NCBI GenBank assembly: GCA_017411235.1
Contig: JAFPMR010000049.1
Span: 1 to 15,653 of the forward strand
From: Bacilli bacterium
GTDB taxonomy: Bacteria > Bacillota_I > Bacilli_A > RF39 > UBA660
DNA length: 15,653 nt
Direction: 5' to 3'
Part shown: one piece after another, positions 1 through 6,658 of the stretch
Position numbering within the stretch: the stretch's first letter is position 1
How the letters are laid out: each line of letters starts with the position of its first letter
Program-made: the position numbers and the translations under genes
The notes under the pieces: model-generated
Database searches by the model: none
What the model saw: only the letters and a program-made list of their open reading frames with translations
Told to the model about the DNA's origin: nothing

Positions 1-9
1 ATTGATATA

Positions 10-38
10 TTGAAGATAAGTATGACATATTCTATAAT
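10..38 (+). promoter_or_regulatory. Predicted sigma-A promoter of pgk
   Basis: A -35 element TTGAAG at 10-15 and a perfect -10 element TATAAT at 33-38 are separated by 17 bp. A second TATAAT follows directly at 39-44. Transcription would start near 45, leaving a leader of only about 9 nt that contains the GGTGA ribosome binding site (45-49). The match is good, but it is a prediction from consensus only. Confidence 0.55.
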
Positions 39-53
39 TATAATGGTGATAGT

Positions 54-1241
54 ATGAAAAAAAGAATACAAGATATGGATGTTAAAGGAAAAAGAGTACT
101 ACTAAGATGTGACTTTAATGTCCCAGTAAAAGATGGCGTAATATTAGATGATAGTAAAATAATTGCTGCTCTTAATACTATTGAATACTTAGTAAAACAA
201 GGAGCAAGAATTATCATTATGTCTCACTTTGGTAAAGTAAAAACTGAAGAAGATAAAAAGACTAACTCTTTAGCACCAATAGCTGCTCACTTACAAAAAT
301 TGATTAATACTAAAGTAATATTCTGTAAGCAAGCAAGAAATCTTTATCTAGAAGCTAAAATAGCTAGTATGCAACCTGGAGAAATAATCATCCTAGAAAA
401 CACTAGATTTGAAGACGTACCAAATAAACTAGAAAGTGGTAACGATCCTCAACTTGCTATGTATTGGGCAGAGCTAGCAGATATCTATTGCTTAGATGCT
501 TTTGGATCAGCTCATAGAAAACATGCATCAACATATGGTGTTGCTAAATACTTACCAAGTTGTATTGGTTTCCTAGTTCAAAGAGAAGTAGAAGCACTAG
601 ACAAGTATGTCTTAAATGCTGCTCATCCATTTACCATTGTAATGGGTGGAGCTAAAGTAGAAGACAAAGTAGAACTAATTGAGTCACTTCTACCAAGATG
701 TGATAACTTGTTACTCACTGGAGGAATTGCCAACTCATGCTTAAACACATTAGGCTTCCCAGTAGGAGCATCACTATGCACTAAAGATCCAGAGATACAA
801 GGTAAATTAAAACAATTATTAATCAACTATAAAGATAAAATAAAACTACCAATGGATGTTATAGTAGGTAGTACTCATGACGATAGCTTTATTAAACATA
901 TTAATATAGATAAAGTAGATGAAGACCAAGCTATCTATGACATTGGTATGAAAACAGTTAATCAATTTAAAGAAATAATTGATAACTCTGCTACAATATT
1001 TGTAAATGGAACAGCAGGTAAATACGAAGACATTCGCTTTGCTACAGGTACAAGAGAATTATTAACAAATATAGCAAATAGTAAAGCAGTAAAAGTAGTT
1101 GGAGGAGGAGACGGAGTTAGTGCTGTTAAACACTTCAACTTAGGAGAAAAATTTAATTTCTTATCTACTGGTGGTGGTGCTACACTTGAATACATTATTC
1201 AAGGAGGTTTACCAGCAATAGATAATATTAACGAAGCTTAA
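54..1241 (+). CDS. pgk: Phosphoglycerate kinase, divergent
   Basis: This is a 395-residue protein of normal length for phosphoglycerate kinase, the cytosolic glycolytic enzyme that transfers phosphate from 1,3-bisphosphoglycerate to ADP to give 3-phosphoglycerate. Family landmarks are in order: RCDFNVP (18-24), MSHFGK (56-61), ENTRF (115-119), DAFGSAHR (148-155), GGAKVEDK (198-205), GGGD (350-353) and STGGG (371-375). Several positions are unlike the family: the substrate-binding arginines normally in the DDTRI and SHLGRP motifs are Lys35 and Lys61, VNDAFG is CLDAFG, the nucleotide-site WNGP is VNGT (317-320), and GGGDS is GGGDG. The fold is clear. Full activity is likely but not certain, and a housekeeping copy may exist elsewhere. 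GGTGA at 45-49 supports the start. No terminator separates it from the next gene. Confidence 0.9.
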   Translation: MKKRIQDMDVKGKRVLLRCDFNVPVKDGVILDDSKIIAALNTIEYLVKQGARIIIMSHFGKVKTEEDKKTNSLAPIAAHLQKLINTKVIFCKQARNLYLEAKIASMQPGEIIILENTRFEDVPNKLESGNDPQLAMYWAELADIYCLDAFGSAHRKHASTYGVAKYLPSCIGFLVQREVEALDKYVLNAAHPFTIVMGGAKVEDKVELIESLLPRCDNLLLTGGIANSCLNTLGFPVGASLCTKDPEIQGKLKQLLINYKDKIKLPMDVIVGSTHDDSFIKHINIDKVDEDQAIYDIGMKTVNQFKEIIDNSATIFVNGTAGKYEDIRFATGTRELLTNIANSKAVKVVGGGDGVSAVKHFNLGEKFNFLSTGGGATLEYIIQGGLPAIDNINEA

Positions 1242-1280
1242 AAAATAATCATAATCAAATAAATAATCTAAATTTAACTA

Positions 1281-1316
1281 CTCATTAGAAGGAGTAATAT
1301 GAAAGAACCTAATGAG
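1281..1316 (+). repeat. 8-bp inverted repeat bracketing the RBS and start of the Spo0A-like gene
   Basis: CTCATTAG (1281-1288) and CTAATGAG (1309-1316) are perfect inverted copies. The 20-nt interval between them holds the AAGGAG ribosome binding site and the ATG at 1299. In RNA this would present the start region in the loop of a hairpin. In DNA it could be a dyad operator. Either role is an inference, and a chance repeat is possible. Confidence 0.4.
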
Positions 1317-1667
1317 GAGTTAAAACAAATTTACAAAAAGATTTCATCTGTTCTAAAACAATTAGGTATATCTCCTAATATAGAGGGTTATTGGTTACTT
1401 AGAGATAGTATTTATATATATCTTACTAATAACATAGTTAATATAAAAATAACTAAAGATATTTATTTAAAACTATCACGTAAGTATCATAAGAAAACAT
1501 GTACAATTGAAAAATCAATACGTAGAGCAATAGAAAAAGGTTGGAACAATTGTGACCTAGATTTTGCTAACGAAATGTTTTCAAATATCATTCCTTATAA
1601 TAAAGATAGACCTACTAATAATGAGTTTATTTCAACCGTTTCAGAACACTTATCTTTAGAAATATAA
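1299..1667 (+). CDS. Stand-alone Spo0A C-terminal (DNA-binding) domain protein
   Basis: This 122-residue protein matches the C-terminal effector domain of the sporulation master regulator Spo0A along almost its whole length. The matching segments are IEGYWLLRDSI (28-38, Spo0A has an IKGY-x-x-LREAI equivalent), a helix-turn-helix around 54-80 with IEKSIRRAIEKGW in the recognition-helix region, and RPTNNEFI (104-111, Spo0A KPTNSEFI). It then ends as Spo0A does, with a short helix finishing LSLEI. There is no receiver domain, so it lacks the phosphorylatable Asp that controls Spo0A dimerisation. It is probably a DNA-binding transcription factor that recognises a 0A-box-like site, acting constitutively or through a partner. 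AAGGAG at 1289-1294 sets the start. It probably shares a transcript with pgk, and a strong terminator follows. The domain assignment is secure, the function is inferred. Confidence 0.8.
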   Translation: MKEPNEELKQIYKKISSVLKQLGISPNIEGYWLLRDSIYIYLTNNIVNIKITKDIYLKLSRKYHKKTCTIEKSIRRAIEKGWNNCDLDFANEMFSNIIPYNKDRPTNNEFISTVSEHLSLEI

Positions 1668-1701
1668 AAGAGATTACATCTTTATTGTAATTTCTTTTTT
1701 T
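1666..1701 (+). terminator. Intrinsic terminator after the Spo0A-like gene
   Basis: A 13-bp stem (1666-1678 with 1686-1698, one G-T wobble) encloses a 7-nt loop, and its 3' arm runs into a T tract ending at 1701. It begins within the stop codon. It would end the pgk-Spo0A-like transcript and separate it from gpmI. Confidence 0.8.
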
Positions 1702-1714
1702 CTTGTGCTATTAT
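1685..1714 (+). promoter_or_regulatory. Possible promoter of the gpmI-family gene, inside the preceding terminator
   Basis: TTGTAA at 1685-1690 and TATTAT at 1709-1714 are spaced by 18 bp. TG at 1706-1707 gives an extended -10. The start site would be near 1721, leaving a leader of about 12 nt with the AGGAG ribosome binding site at its 5' end. This resembles the short leader predicted for pgk. The -35 lies in the 3' arm of the terminator stem, so the call is tentative. Confidence 0.3.
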
Positions 1715-1732
1715 GTTAATAGGAGCATGAAT

Positions 1733-3250
1733 ATGAAAAAGATACTAACAATAATATTAGACGGTCTAGGCATGCGAGAAGACGTTTATGGAAACGCTGT
1801 TAAAATGGCTGGAATGTCTAATTTTATAAATATATGGAATAACTATCCTCATTGCTTATTGAAAGCTAATGGTGAACATGTTAACTTACCAGATGGCCAA
1901 AGTTCCTGCACAGAGATAGGTCATAAGATCATAGGTACCGGCCGAGAGATAGATAATAGATTAAATGAAATCAACAGTGTGTTGAATAAAGATAACCTAA
2001 AATACAACCCAAGATATTCAACAATGGTTGATTATTTAAAAAGACATCCAGAGAATAAACTACATATTATTACACTATTATCTGATGGAGGAGTATCGTC
2101 ACATATAAATCATCTTCATTTATTTATTAAAGAATTAAATAAAAGCAAAATAAAAAATGAAGTGTTAATACATGGTATAACAGATGGAAGAGATTCTGAT
2201 AAATTTTCATCTTATAAATATATAAAAGACTTATCAGAAGATTTAAGCGAAAATATTCACTTAGCATCACTATGTGGTAGATACTATGCTTTAGATAAAA
2301 GTAAACAATACAACAGAACTAAAGTATTCTACGATTTACTATATAACCAAAAAGGAATAGAAGCTTTAAAAGTTAAGATAGTTATAAAGAAATGTTACGA
2401 TCGTAAATTAACAGATGCTTTTATGCCGCCAATAAAAACAGGTGAGTATCAAAGTATTCAAGAAGGCGATTGCGTAATGTTCTTAAATTATAGTAGAGAC
2501 AATCAAAAACAAATACTAGAAGCTATGACAAGTCCTGACTTTATATATTTCCAAACAAACAATACTAAAGTAAAAGTATTTAGTTTATATGAAATAGATC
2601 CCAAATACAGTAAAGGAAACTTCTTTAATAGTAAAAAGTATACTAATACACTAAATGAATACTTATCAAAGTTAGGTCTAACACAAGCAGTAGTATATGA
2701 AAGCATCAGAGAAGATGCTATGACCTACTACCTAAATGGTGAAAGAGAAAACAAATATGACAACTGTGACTTAATAAGTGTTGAATCGCCAATAGTAGAT
2801 AGTTTTGATCAAAAACCAGAAATGAATGCCTTAACAGTTGCTAAGACAGTTATAAAGTGCATGGAACAAGATTATGACTTTATTATCTGTAATTTTGCTA
2901 ATGCCGACGAAGTAGGGCATACAGGAAACTATCAAGCAGTAATTAATGGATTACAGGCAATAGATGTCTGCTTAGGTAAGTTAATAGAAGTAGCAGAAGA
3001 AAACTTCTATAAAATAGTAATAACATCTAGTCATTCAAATGCAGATACAATAATTAATAGAAATAACGAAATCATTACTAAAAATACTTTAAGCCCTGTT
3101 CCGTTTGTCATAATGGATAACAAAATTAGTTTAAAAAACGGTAATTTATCTAGTTTTACGCCAACATTACTGCAATATATGGACATTTCTATACCAAAAG
3201 AAATGAAAAATAGCGAAGTATTATTAGAAAAAAACAAAGAACGAAAGTAA
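1733..3250 (+). CDS. gpmI: Phosphoglycerate mutase (cofactor-independent) family protein, probably catalytically impaired
   Basis: The protein has 505 residues, full length for the cofactor-independent phosphoglycerate mutases, two-domain members of the alkaline phosphatase superfamily that convert 3- to 2-phosphoglycerate with two Mn ions. The fold motifs align throughout: ILDGLG (8-13), PDGQ (53-56), TEIGH (60-64), SDGGV (117-121), HGITDGRD (147-154), GRYYALD (182-188), NFANADEVGHTG (387-398) and SPVPF (454-458). Many catalytic positions are changed. The nucleophile Ser is Thr60, the metal-binding Asp of TADHGNA is Ser433, the last metal His is Asn451, the phosphate-holding His of GGVHSH is Ser122, and substrate Arg/Lys residues are Lys189, Ser254, Asn257 and Arg326. 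A pseudoenzyme or an enzyme with a new activity is likely. The start at ATG 1733 is chosen because AGGAG (1721-1725) lies 7 nt upstream. The earlier TTG at 1703 lies at the foot of the terminator. Confidence 0.85.
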   Translation: MKKILTIILDGLGMREDVYGNAVKMAGMSNFINIWNNYPHCLLKANGEHVNLPDGQSSCTEIGHKIIGTGREIDNRLNEINSVLNKDNLKYNPRYSTMVDYLKRHPENKLHIITLLSDGGVSSHINHLHLFIKELNKSKIKNEVLIHGITDGRDSDKFSSYKYIKDLSEDLSENIHLASLCGRYYALDKSKQYNRTKVFYDLLYNQKGIEALKVKIVIKKCYDRKLTDAFMPPIKTGEYQSIQEGDCVMFLNYSRDNQKQILEAMTSPDFIYFQTNNTKVKVFSLYEIDPKYSKGNFFNSKKYTNTLNEYLSKLGLTQAVVYESIREDAMTYYLNGERENKYDNCDLISVESPIVDSFDQKPEMNALTVAKTVIKCMEQDYDFIICNFANADEVGHTGNYQAVINGLQAIDVCLGKLIEVAEENFYKIVITSSHSNADTIINRNNEIITKNTLSPVPFVIMDNKISLKNGNLSSFTPTLLQYMDISIPKEMKNSEVLLEKNKERK

Positions 3251-3266
3251 AATCGTTCTTTTTTTT
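3236..3266 (+). terminator. Intrinsic terminator after gpmI
   Basis: AAAGAACGA (3236-3244) pairs perfectly with TCGTTCTTT (3253-3261) across an 8-nt loop, and the T run continues to 3266. The hairpin overlaps the last codons and stop of the gpmI-family gene and isolates it from the ribosomal operon. Confidence 0.85.
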
Positions 3267-3287
3267 GAAAAAAATATCAAAAAAAAC

Positions 3288-3316
3288 TTGATTTTAAGGC
3301 TAAAACTTGCTAAAAT
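3288..3316 (+). promoter_or_regulatory. Promoter of the S10-spc-alpha operon
   Basis: TTGATT (3288-3293) and TAAAAT (3311-3316) are spaced exactly 17 bp, and TG at 3308-3309 makes an extended -10. The promoter sits just after the gpmI terminator. The predicted start near 3322-3324 gives a leader of about 127 nt. It is the only convincing promoter seen for the ribosomal genes in the window. Confidence 0.75.
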
Positions 3317-3322
3317 CATATT

Positions 3323-3450
3323 CGTATGACTGCGTAGATATGCAAGGTTGCTGATACACTAGGAAGAGTTGTTAAAAACTTTTCGAAAAAAATCAGGTAA
3401 TTTGCAAGGAGCGAGCCTATACTAGATATAGACGAAGGGAGGACATATAA
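3323..3450 (+). promoter_or_regulatory. Structured 5' leader of rpsJ
   Basis: The leader can form nested helices. TTGCTGAT (3348-3355) pairs with ATCAGGTAA (3392-3400) with one bulged G and a G-T pair. It encloses an 8-bp hairpin, GAAGAGTT (3363-3370) with AACTTTTC (3377-3384). A short hairpin CTATA/TATAG (3417-3421, 3427-3431) precedes the AGGGAGG ribosome binding site (3436-3442). TGCAAGG occurs twice (from 3341 and in 3401-3410), so alternative pairings are possible. A regulatory role such as ribosomal-protein feedback is plausible, but nothing here identifies a ligand. Confidence 0.45.
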
Positions 3451-3756
3451 ATGTCAAGTAACAAAGTTCGTATTACTCTTAAAGCTTACGATCATAGAGT
3501 TTTAGATCAAGCTTGCGGAAGAATAGTTGAAACTGTTAAAAGAACTGGGGGAGAAGTTGTTGGACCAGTACCTCTACCTACTGACGTAGAAAAGGTTACT
3601 ATCCTAAGAGCTGTACACAAGTACAAAGACTCTAGAGAACAATTTGAAAGTCGTACTCATAAGAGATTAATCGACATCAAGAACCCAACAAAGGAAACTG
3701 TTGAAGCACTTGCTCACTTAGATATTCCAAGTGGTGTTGCTATTAACATAAAGTAA
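3451..3756 (+). CDS. rpsJ: Small subunit ribosomal protein uS10
   Basis: This 101-residue protein is S10, which sits in the 30S head and, as NusE, also takes part in antitermination with NusB. Characteristic motifs are LKAYDHR (11-17), GPVPLPT, the [14 protein letters not shown] segment and THKRLIDI, ending in IPSGV. Length is normal. It is the first gene of the operon, as usual, and is preceded by AGGGAGG (3436-3442) and the structured leader. The neighbour rplC follows after about 30 nt with its own GGAGG site. Confidence 0.98.
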   Translation: MSSNKVRITLKAYDHRVLDQACGRIVETVKRTGGEVVGPVPLPTDVEKVTILRAVHKYKDSREQFESRTHKRLIDIKNPTKETVEALAHLDIPSGVAINIK

Positions 3757-3788
3757 AAAAAGAAAAAATATAAACGGAGGAAAGAAAA

Positions 3789-4598
3789 ATGAAAGGAATC
3801 TTAGGACGTAAAGTCGGAATGACTCAAGTCTTTACAAAAGATGGAAAACTTGTTCCTGTAACAGTTGTATCAGTTGAACCAAATGTTGTAACACAAGTTA
3901 AAACAGTTGAAACTGACGGATACAATGCTATTCAATTAGCTACAGTAGACAAGAAAGAAAAAAATGCTAGTAAAGCTAGCGTTGGTCATGCTAAAAAAGC
4001 AAACACAACTCCTAAGCGCTACTTAAAAGAAATTCGTGATTACGAAGGTACTTATAACTTAGGAGATACAATTAGCGCTGACGTATTCACTGCTGGTGAA
4101 ATCGTTGACGTTACTGGTACTAGTAAAGGACAAGGTACTGAAGGTGTAATCAAACGTTGGAATCAATCAAGAGGTCCAATGGCTCATGGTTCACGTTATC
4201 ACAGAAGACCTGGTTCAATGGGAACTATGCTTCCAATGCACGTTCTTAAAGGTAAAAAATTACCAGGACACATGGGTGTTGAAACAACAACAATCCAAAA
4301 TCTAGAAATAATCGAAGTAAATGCTGCAGAAAATTATATCTTAGTAAGTGGAAATATTCCAGGAGCTAAAAAATCTTTAGTTTTAATCAAAACATCTGTT
4401 AAGAAAGGTAATACTAAACCTCAAGCAAAAGAAGTTATTTCTTACGCTGAAGAAACAGTTGTTGATGAAGTTGTAGAAGAAACTCCAGCAGTTGAAGAAA
4501 CTGTTGAAGAAACTCCAGTAGAAGAAACAACTGAAGAAGTTGTAGAAGAAACAGCTGCTGAAGAAGCTACAGAAGAAAACCAAGAGGAAAGTAAGTAA
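3789..4598 (+). CDS. rplC: Large subunit ribosomal protein uL3 with acidic C-terminal tail
   Basis: L3 binds 23S rRNA near the peptidyl transferase centre and is an early assembly protein. The core is typical: [15 protein letters not shown] at the start, then [24 protein letters not shown] and KLPGHMG. The protein has 269 residues, whereas usual bacterial L3 has about 205-215. The extra 50 residues (220-269) are low complexity, with repeated VEET/VEETP units, 22 acidic residues and a single lysine. This tail is not part of the usual L3 fold and is probably disordered. The reading frame is uninterrupted, so it is a true extension and not a frameshift. The GGAGG ribosome binding site lies about 10 nt before the ATG. 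Confidence 0.97.
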   Translation: MKGILGRKVGMTQVFTKDGKLVPVTVVSVEPNVVTQVKTVETDGYNAIQLATVDKKEKNASKASVGHAKKANTTPKRYLKEIRDYEGTYNLGDTISADVFTAGEIVDVTGTSKGQGTEGVIKRWNQSRGPMAHGSRYHRRPGSMGTMLPMHVLKGKKLPGHMGVETTTIQNLEIIEVNAAENYILVSGNIPGAKKSLVLIKTSVKKGNTKPQAKEVISYAEETVVDEVVEETPAVEETVEETPVEETTEEVVEETAAEEATEENQEESK

Positions 4599-4621
4599 TT
4601 TACTTAGAAAGGTGATCTAAT

Positions 4622-5245
4622 ATGGCAAAAATACAATTAATTAACATTAAAGGTGAAAAACTAAAAGATTTAACTTTAGCTGATAACGTTTGGAACATTG
4701 AAGCAAACGATATCGTACTTAAGAAAGCTATAGATTTACAATTAGCTGCAACAAGACAAGGTACTGCTAAAACTAAAACTCGTTCTGAAGTTTCTGGTGG
4801 CGGAAGAAAACCTTGGAGACAAAAAGGAACTGGTAGAGCTCGTCAAGGTTCTATTAGAGCTACACAATGGCGTGGCGGTGGAATCGCTGGTGGAGTAACA
4901 CCTAGAGATTACACATTCGATATTAACAAGAAGGAAAGAGCTTTAGCATTAAAGAGTGCTTTATCTCACAAATTCCAAGATAAGAAATTAGTAGTAGTTG
5001 ATGCTGTTGAAATGAAGACTTTAAAAACTAAAGAAATCAAAGACATCATGGCTACATTAAAATTAGATGACAAAGTATTATTCGTAACAGGAGCTGACAA
5101 TGAAAACTTATTCATGGCTACAAGAAACCTTGGATATGCATACAATGTTAACGCTGACGAAATTAACTGCTATGACATCGTTAATGCAGATACTCTAGTA
5201 GTAGACGAAGCTGCAGTAGAAGTAATTGAAGGGGGACTTAAATAA
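4622..5245 (+). CDS. rplD: Large subunit ribosomal protein uL4
   Basis: L4 (207 residues, normal length) binds 23S rRNA and sends a loop into the peptide exit tunnel. That loop is well conserved: [19 protein letters not shown]. Just after it, the segment usually written GGGVVFGPTPRSY reads [13 protein letters not shown], a modest divergence. In E. coli L4 is the autogenous regulator of the S10 operon, and whether it binds the leader here is unknown. The AAAGGTGAT ribosome binding site precedes the ATG. The stop codon overlaps the rplW start by one base (TAATG), which suggests translational coupling. Confidence 0.97.
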   Translation: MAKIQLINIKGEKLKDLTLADNVWNIEANDIVLKKAIDLQLAATRQGTAKTKTRSEVSGGGRKPWRQKGTGRARQGSIRATQWRGGGIAGGVTPRDYTFDINKKERALALKSALSHKFQDKKLVVVDAVEMKTLKTKEIKDIMATLKLDDKVLFVTGADNENLFMATRNLGYAYNVNADEINCYDIVNADTLVVDEAAVEVIEGGLK

Positions 5246-5520
5246 TGAAAGATTATACTGATATTATTATCGCACCTGTAATTACAGAAAAATCTGCTGT
5301 TCAAGCAGAAGCAAATGTTTATACTTTCAAAGTAGCTTCTAGTGCTAACAAGATTCAAATCAAAAAAGCAATCGAAGCAGCTTACGGAGTTAAAGTTGTT
5401 AATGTTAACACTTTAAACACTAAGTCAAAATCTAGAAGAGTTGGAAGATATACAGGAAAAACTCAAACTTATAAGAAAGCATTCATCACATTAGCTGATG
5501 GAGACAAAATAGAACTATAG
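5245..5520 (+). CDS. rplW: Large subunit ribosomal protein uL23
   Basis: L23 (91 residues) lies at the exit of the peptide tunnel, where it docks trigger factor and the signal recognition particle. Signature segments are APVITEKS (10-17), the YTF strand, [18 protein letters not shown] and the [17 protein letters not shown] loop. The start overlaps the rplD stop by one base. The stop TAG (5518-5520) is the first part of TAGGAGG, the ribosome binding site for rplB. Confidence 0.97.
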   Translation: MKDYTDIIIAPVITEKSAVQAEANVYTFKVASSANKIQIKKAIEAAYGVKVVNVNTLNTKSKSRRVGRYTGKTQTYKKAFITLADGDKIEL

Positions 5521-5533
5521 GAGGTAAGAAGAT

Positions 5534-6364
5534 ATGGCAATTAAGAATTATAAAGCTACTACTAACGGACGTCGTGGTATGTCTACATTAGTAAGAGATG
5601 AAATTACTACTTCAACTCCTGAAAAATCTTTAGTTATTTCAAAAGTTAAAACAGGCGGAAGAAATAACCAAGGAAGAACTACTGTTCGTCACATCGGTGG
5701 TGGAGCTAAACAAAAATATAGAGTAATCGATTTTAAAAGAGATAAAGTTGGTGTTACTGGACGTGTTGCAAGTATTGAATACGATCCAAATCGTAACGCA
5801 AACATCGCTTTAATCAATTACCGTGATGGTGAAAAGAGATATATCATCGCTCCTAAAGATTTAGAAGTTGGTGCTATTATCGAAAACGGAGCAGACGCTG
5901 ATATTAAAGTAGGTAATGCTTTACCATTAGCATCTATTCCAGTAGGTACAACAATTCATTGTATCGAATTACAACCAGGAAAAGGAGCAGCTCTATGTAG
6001 AGCAGCTGGAACAAGTGCTCAAATCCTTGGTCGTGAAGATAAATATGTTTTAATCAGATTACAATCTGGTGAAACAAGAAAAGTACTAGGAACTTGCGTT
6101 GCAACAGTTGGTACAGTTGGTAATGAAGATTACGAACTAATCGATTGGGGTAAAGCAGGACGTACTCGTCACTTAGGAATCAGACCTACAAACCGTGGAT
6201 CTGTAATGAACCCTAATGACCACCCACATGGTGGTGGTGAAGGACGTGCTCCAGTAGGACGTAAGTCACCAATGACTCCATGGGGTAAAAAAGCTATGGG
6301 TGTTAAAACTCGTAAAGATAAGAAAAAATCAACTAAGCTAATTGTTAGCCGTAAGAAGAAATAG
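5534..6364 (+). CDS. rplB: Large subunit ribosomal protein uL2
   Basis: L2 (276 residues, normal) is a core 50S protein needed for subunit association and peptidyl transferase function. Conserved signatures include [25 protein letters not shown], the central SH3-like barrel ([18 protein letters not shown]) and the C-terminal [19 protein letters not shown] block with the functionally important histidine. The stop TAG is part of TAGGAGG (6362-6368), which serves rpsS. Confidence 0.98.
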   Translation: MAIKNYKATTNGRRGMSTLVRDEITTSTPEKSLVISKVKTGGRNNQGRTTVRHIGGGAKQKYRVIDFKRDKVGVTGRVASIEYDPNRNANIALINYRDGEKRYIIAPKDLEVGAIIENGADADIKVGNALPLASIPVGTTIHCIELQPGKGAALCRAAGTSAQILGREDKYVLIRLQSGETRKVLGTCVATVGTVGNEDYELIDWGKAGRTRHLGIRPTNRGSVMNPNDHPHGGGEGRAPVGRKSPMTPWGKKAMGVKTRKDKKKSTKLIVSRKKK

Positions 6365-6377
6365 GAGGAAATAAACA

Positions 6378-6641
6378 ATGGCAAGAAGTTTAAGAAAAGG
6401 ACCTTATGTATTCGATAGATTACTTAAGAAAGTTCAAGAATTAAATAAAAATAATAAAAAAGAAGTTGTTAAAACTTGGTCTCGTCGTTCAACTATTTAT
6501 CCTGATTTCGTAGGACATACAATAGCTGTTCACAATGGAAAAGATTTTATTCCAGTTTATATTACTGAAGACATGGTTGGACACAAATTAGGTGAGTTTG
6601 CATTAACTCGTAAATTTGGTGGACATAGCGGACAACAATAG
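6378..6641 (+). CDS. rpsS: Small subunit ribosomal protein uS19
   Basis: S19 (87 residues, slightly shorter than the usual 91-93 because the C-terminal tail is trimmed) binds 16S rRNA in the 30S head together with S13. Motifs are [10 protein letters not shown] (2-11), [37 protein letters not shown] and GGHSG. The start follows TAGGAGG, which also contains the rplB stop. Its own stop TAG merges into TAGGAAGGAG, the rplV ribosome binding site. Confidence 0.97.
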   Translation: MARSLRKGPYVFDRLLKKVQELNKNNKKEVVKTWSRRSTIYPDFVGHTIAVHNGKDFIPVYITEDMVGHKLGEFALTRKFGGHSGQQ

Positions 6642-6658
6642 GAAGGAGAAAATAAGAA

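Noticed and set aside
1703..1732. Upstream TTG start extending the gpmI product by ten residues
   Set aside because: The TTG falls at the foot of the preceding terminator with no RBS, and the added residues do not match the family. ATG 1733 with AGGAG 7 nt upstream fits.
3260..3450. Spo0A box (TGTCGAA-like) upstream of the S10 operon
   Set aside because: The nearest sequence is TTCGAA within the leader hairpin, which lacks the TGTC half. No convincing 0A box was found here or at the adk palindrome (TTGTCAAC).
4589..4606. Short palindrome around the rplC stop (TAAGTAA/TTACTTA)
   Set aside because: It can form only a weak A/T-rich stem of about 5 bp without a T tract, so chance is sufficient.
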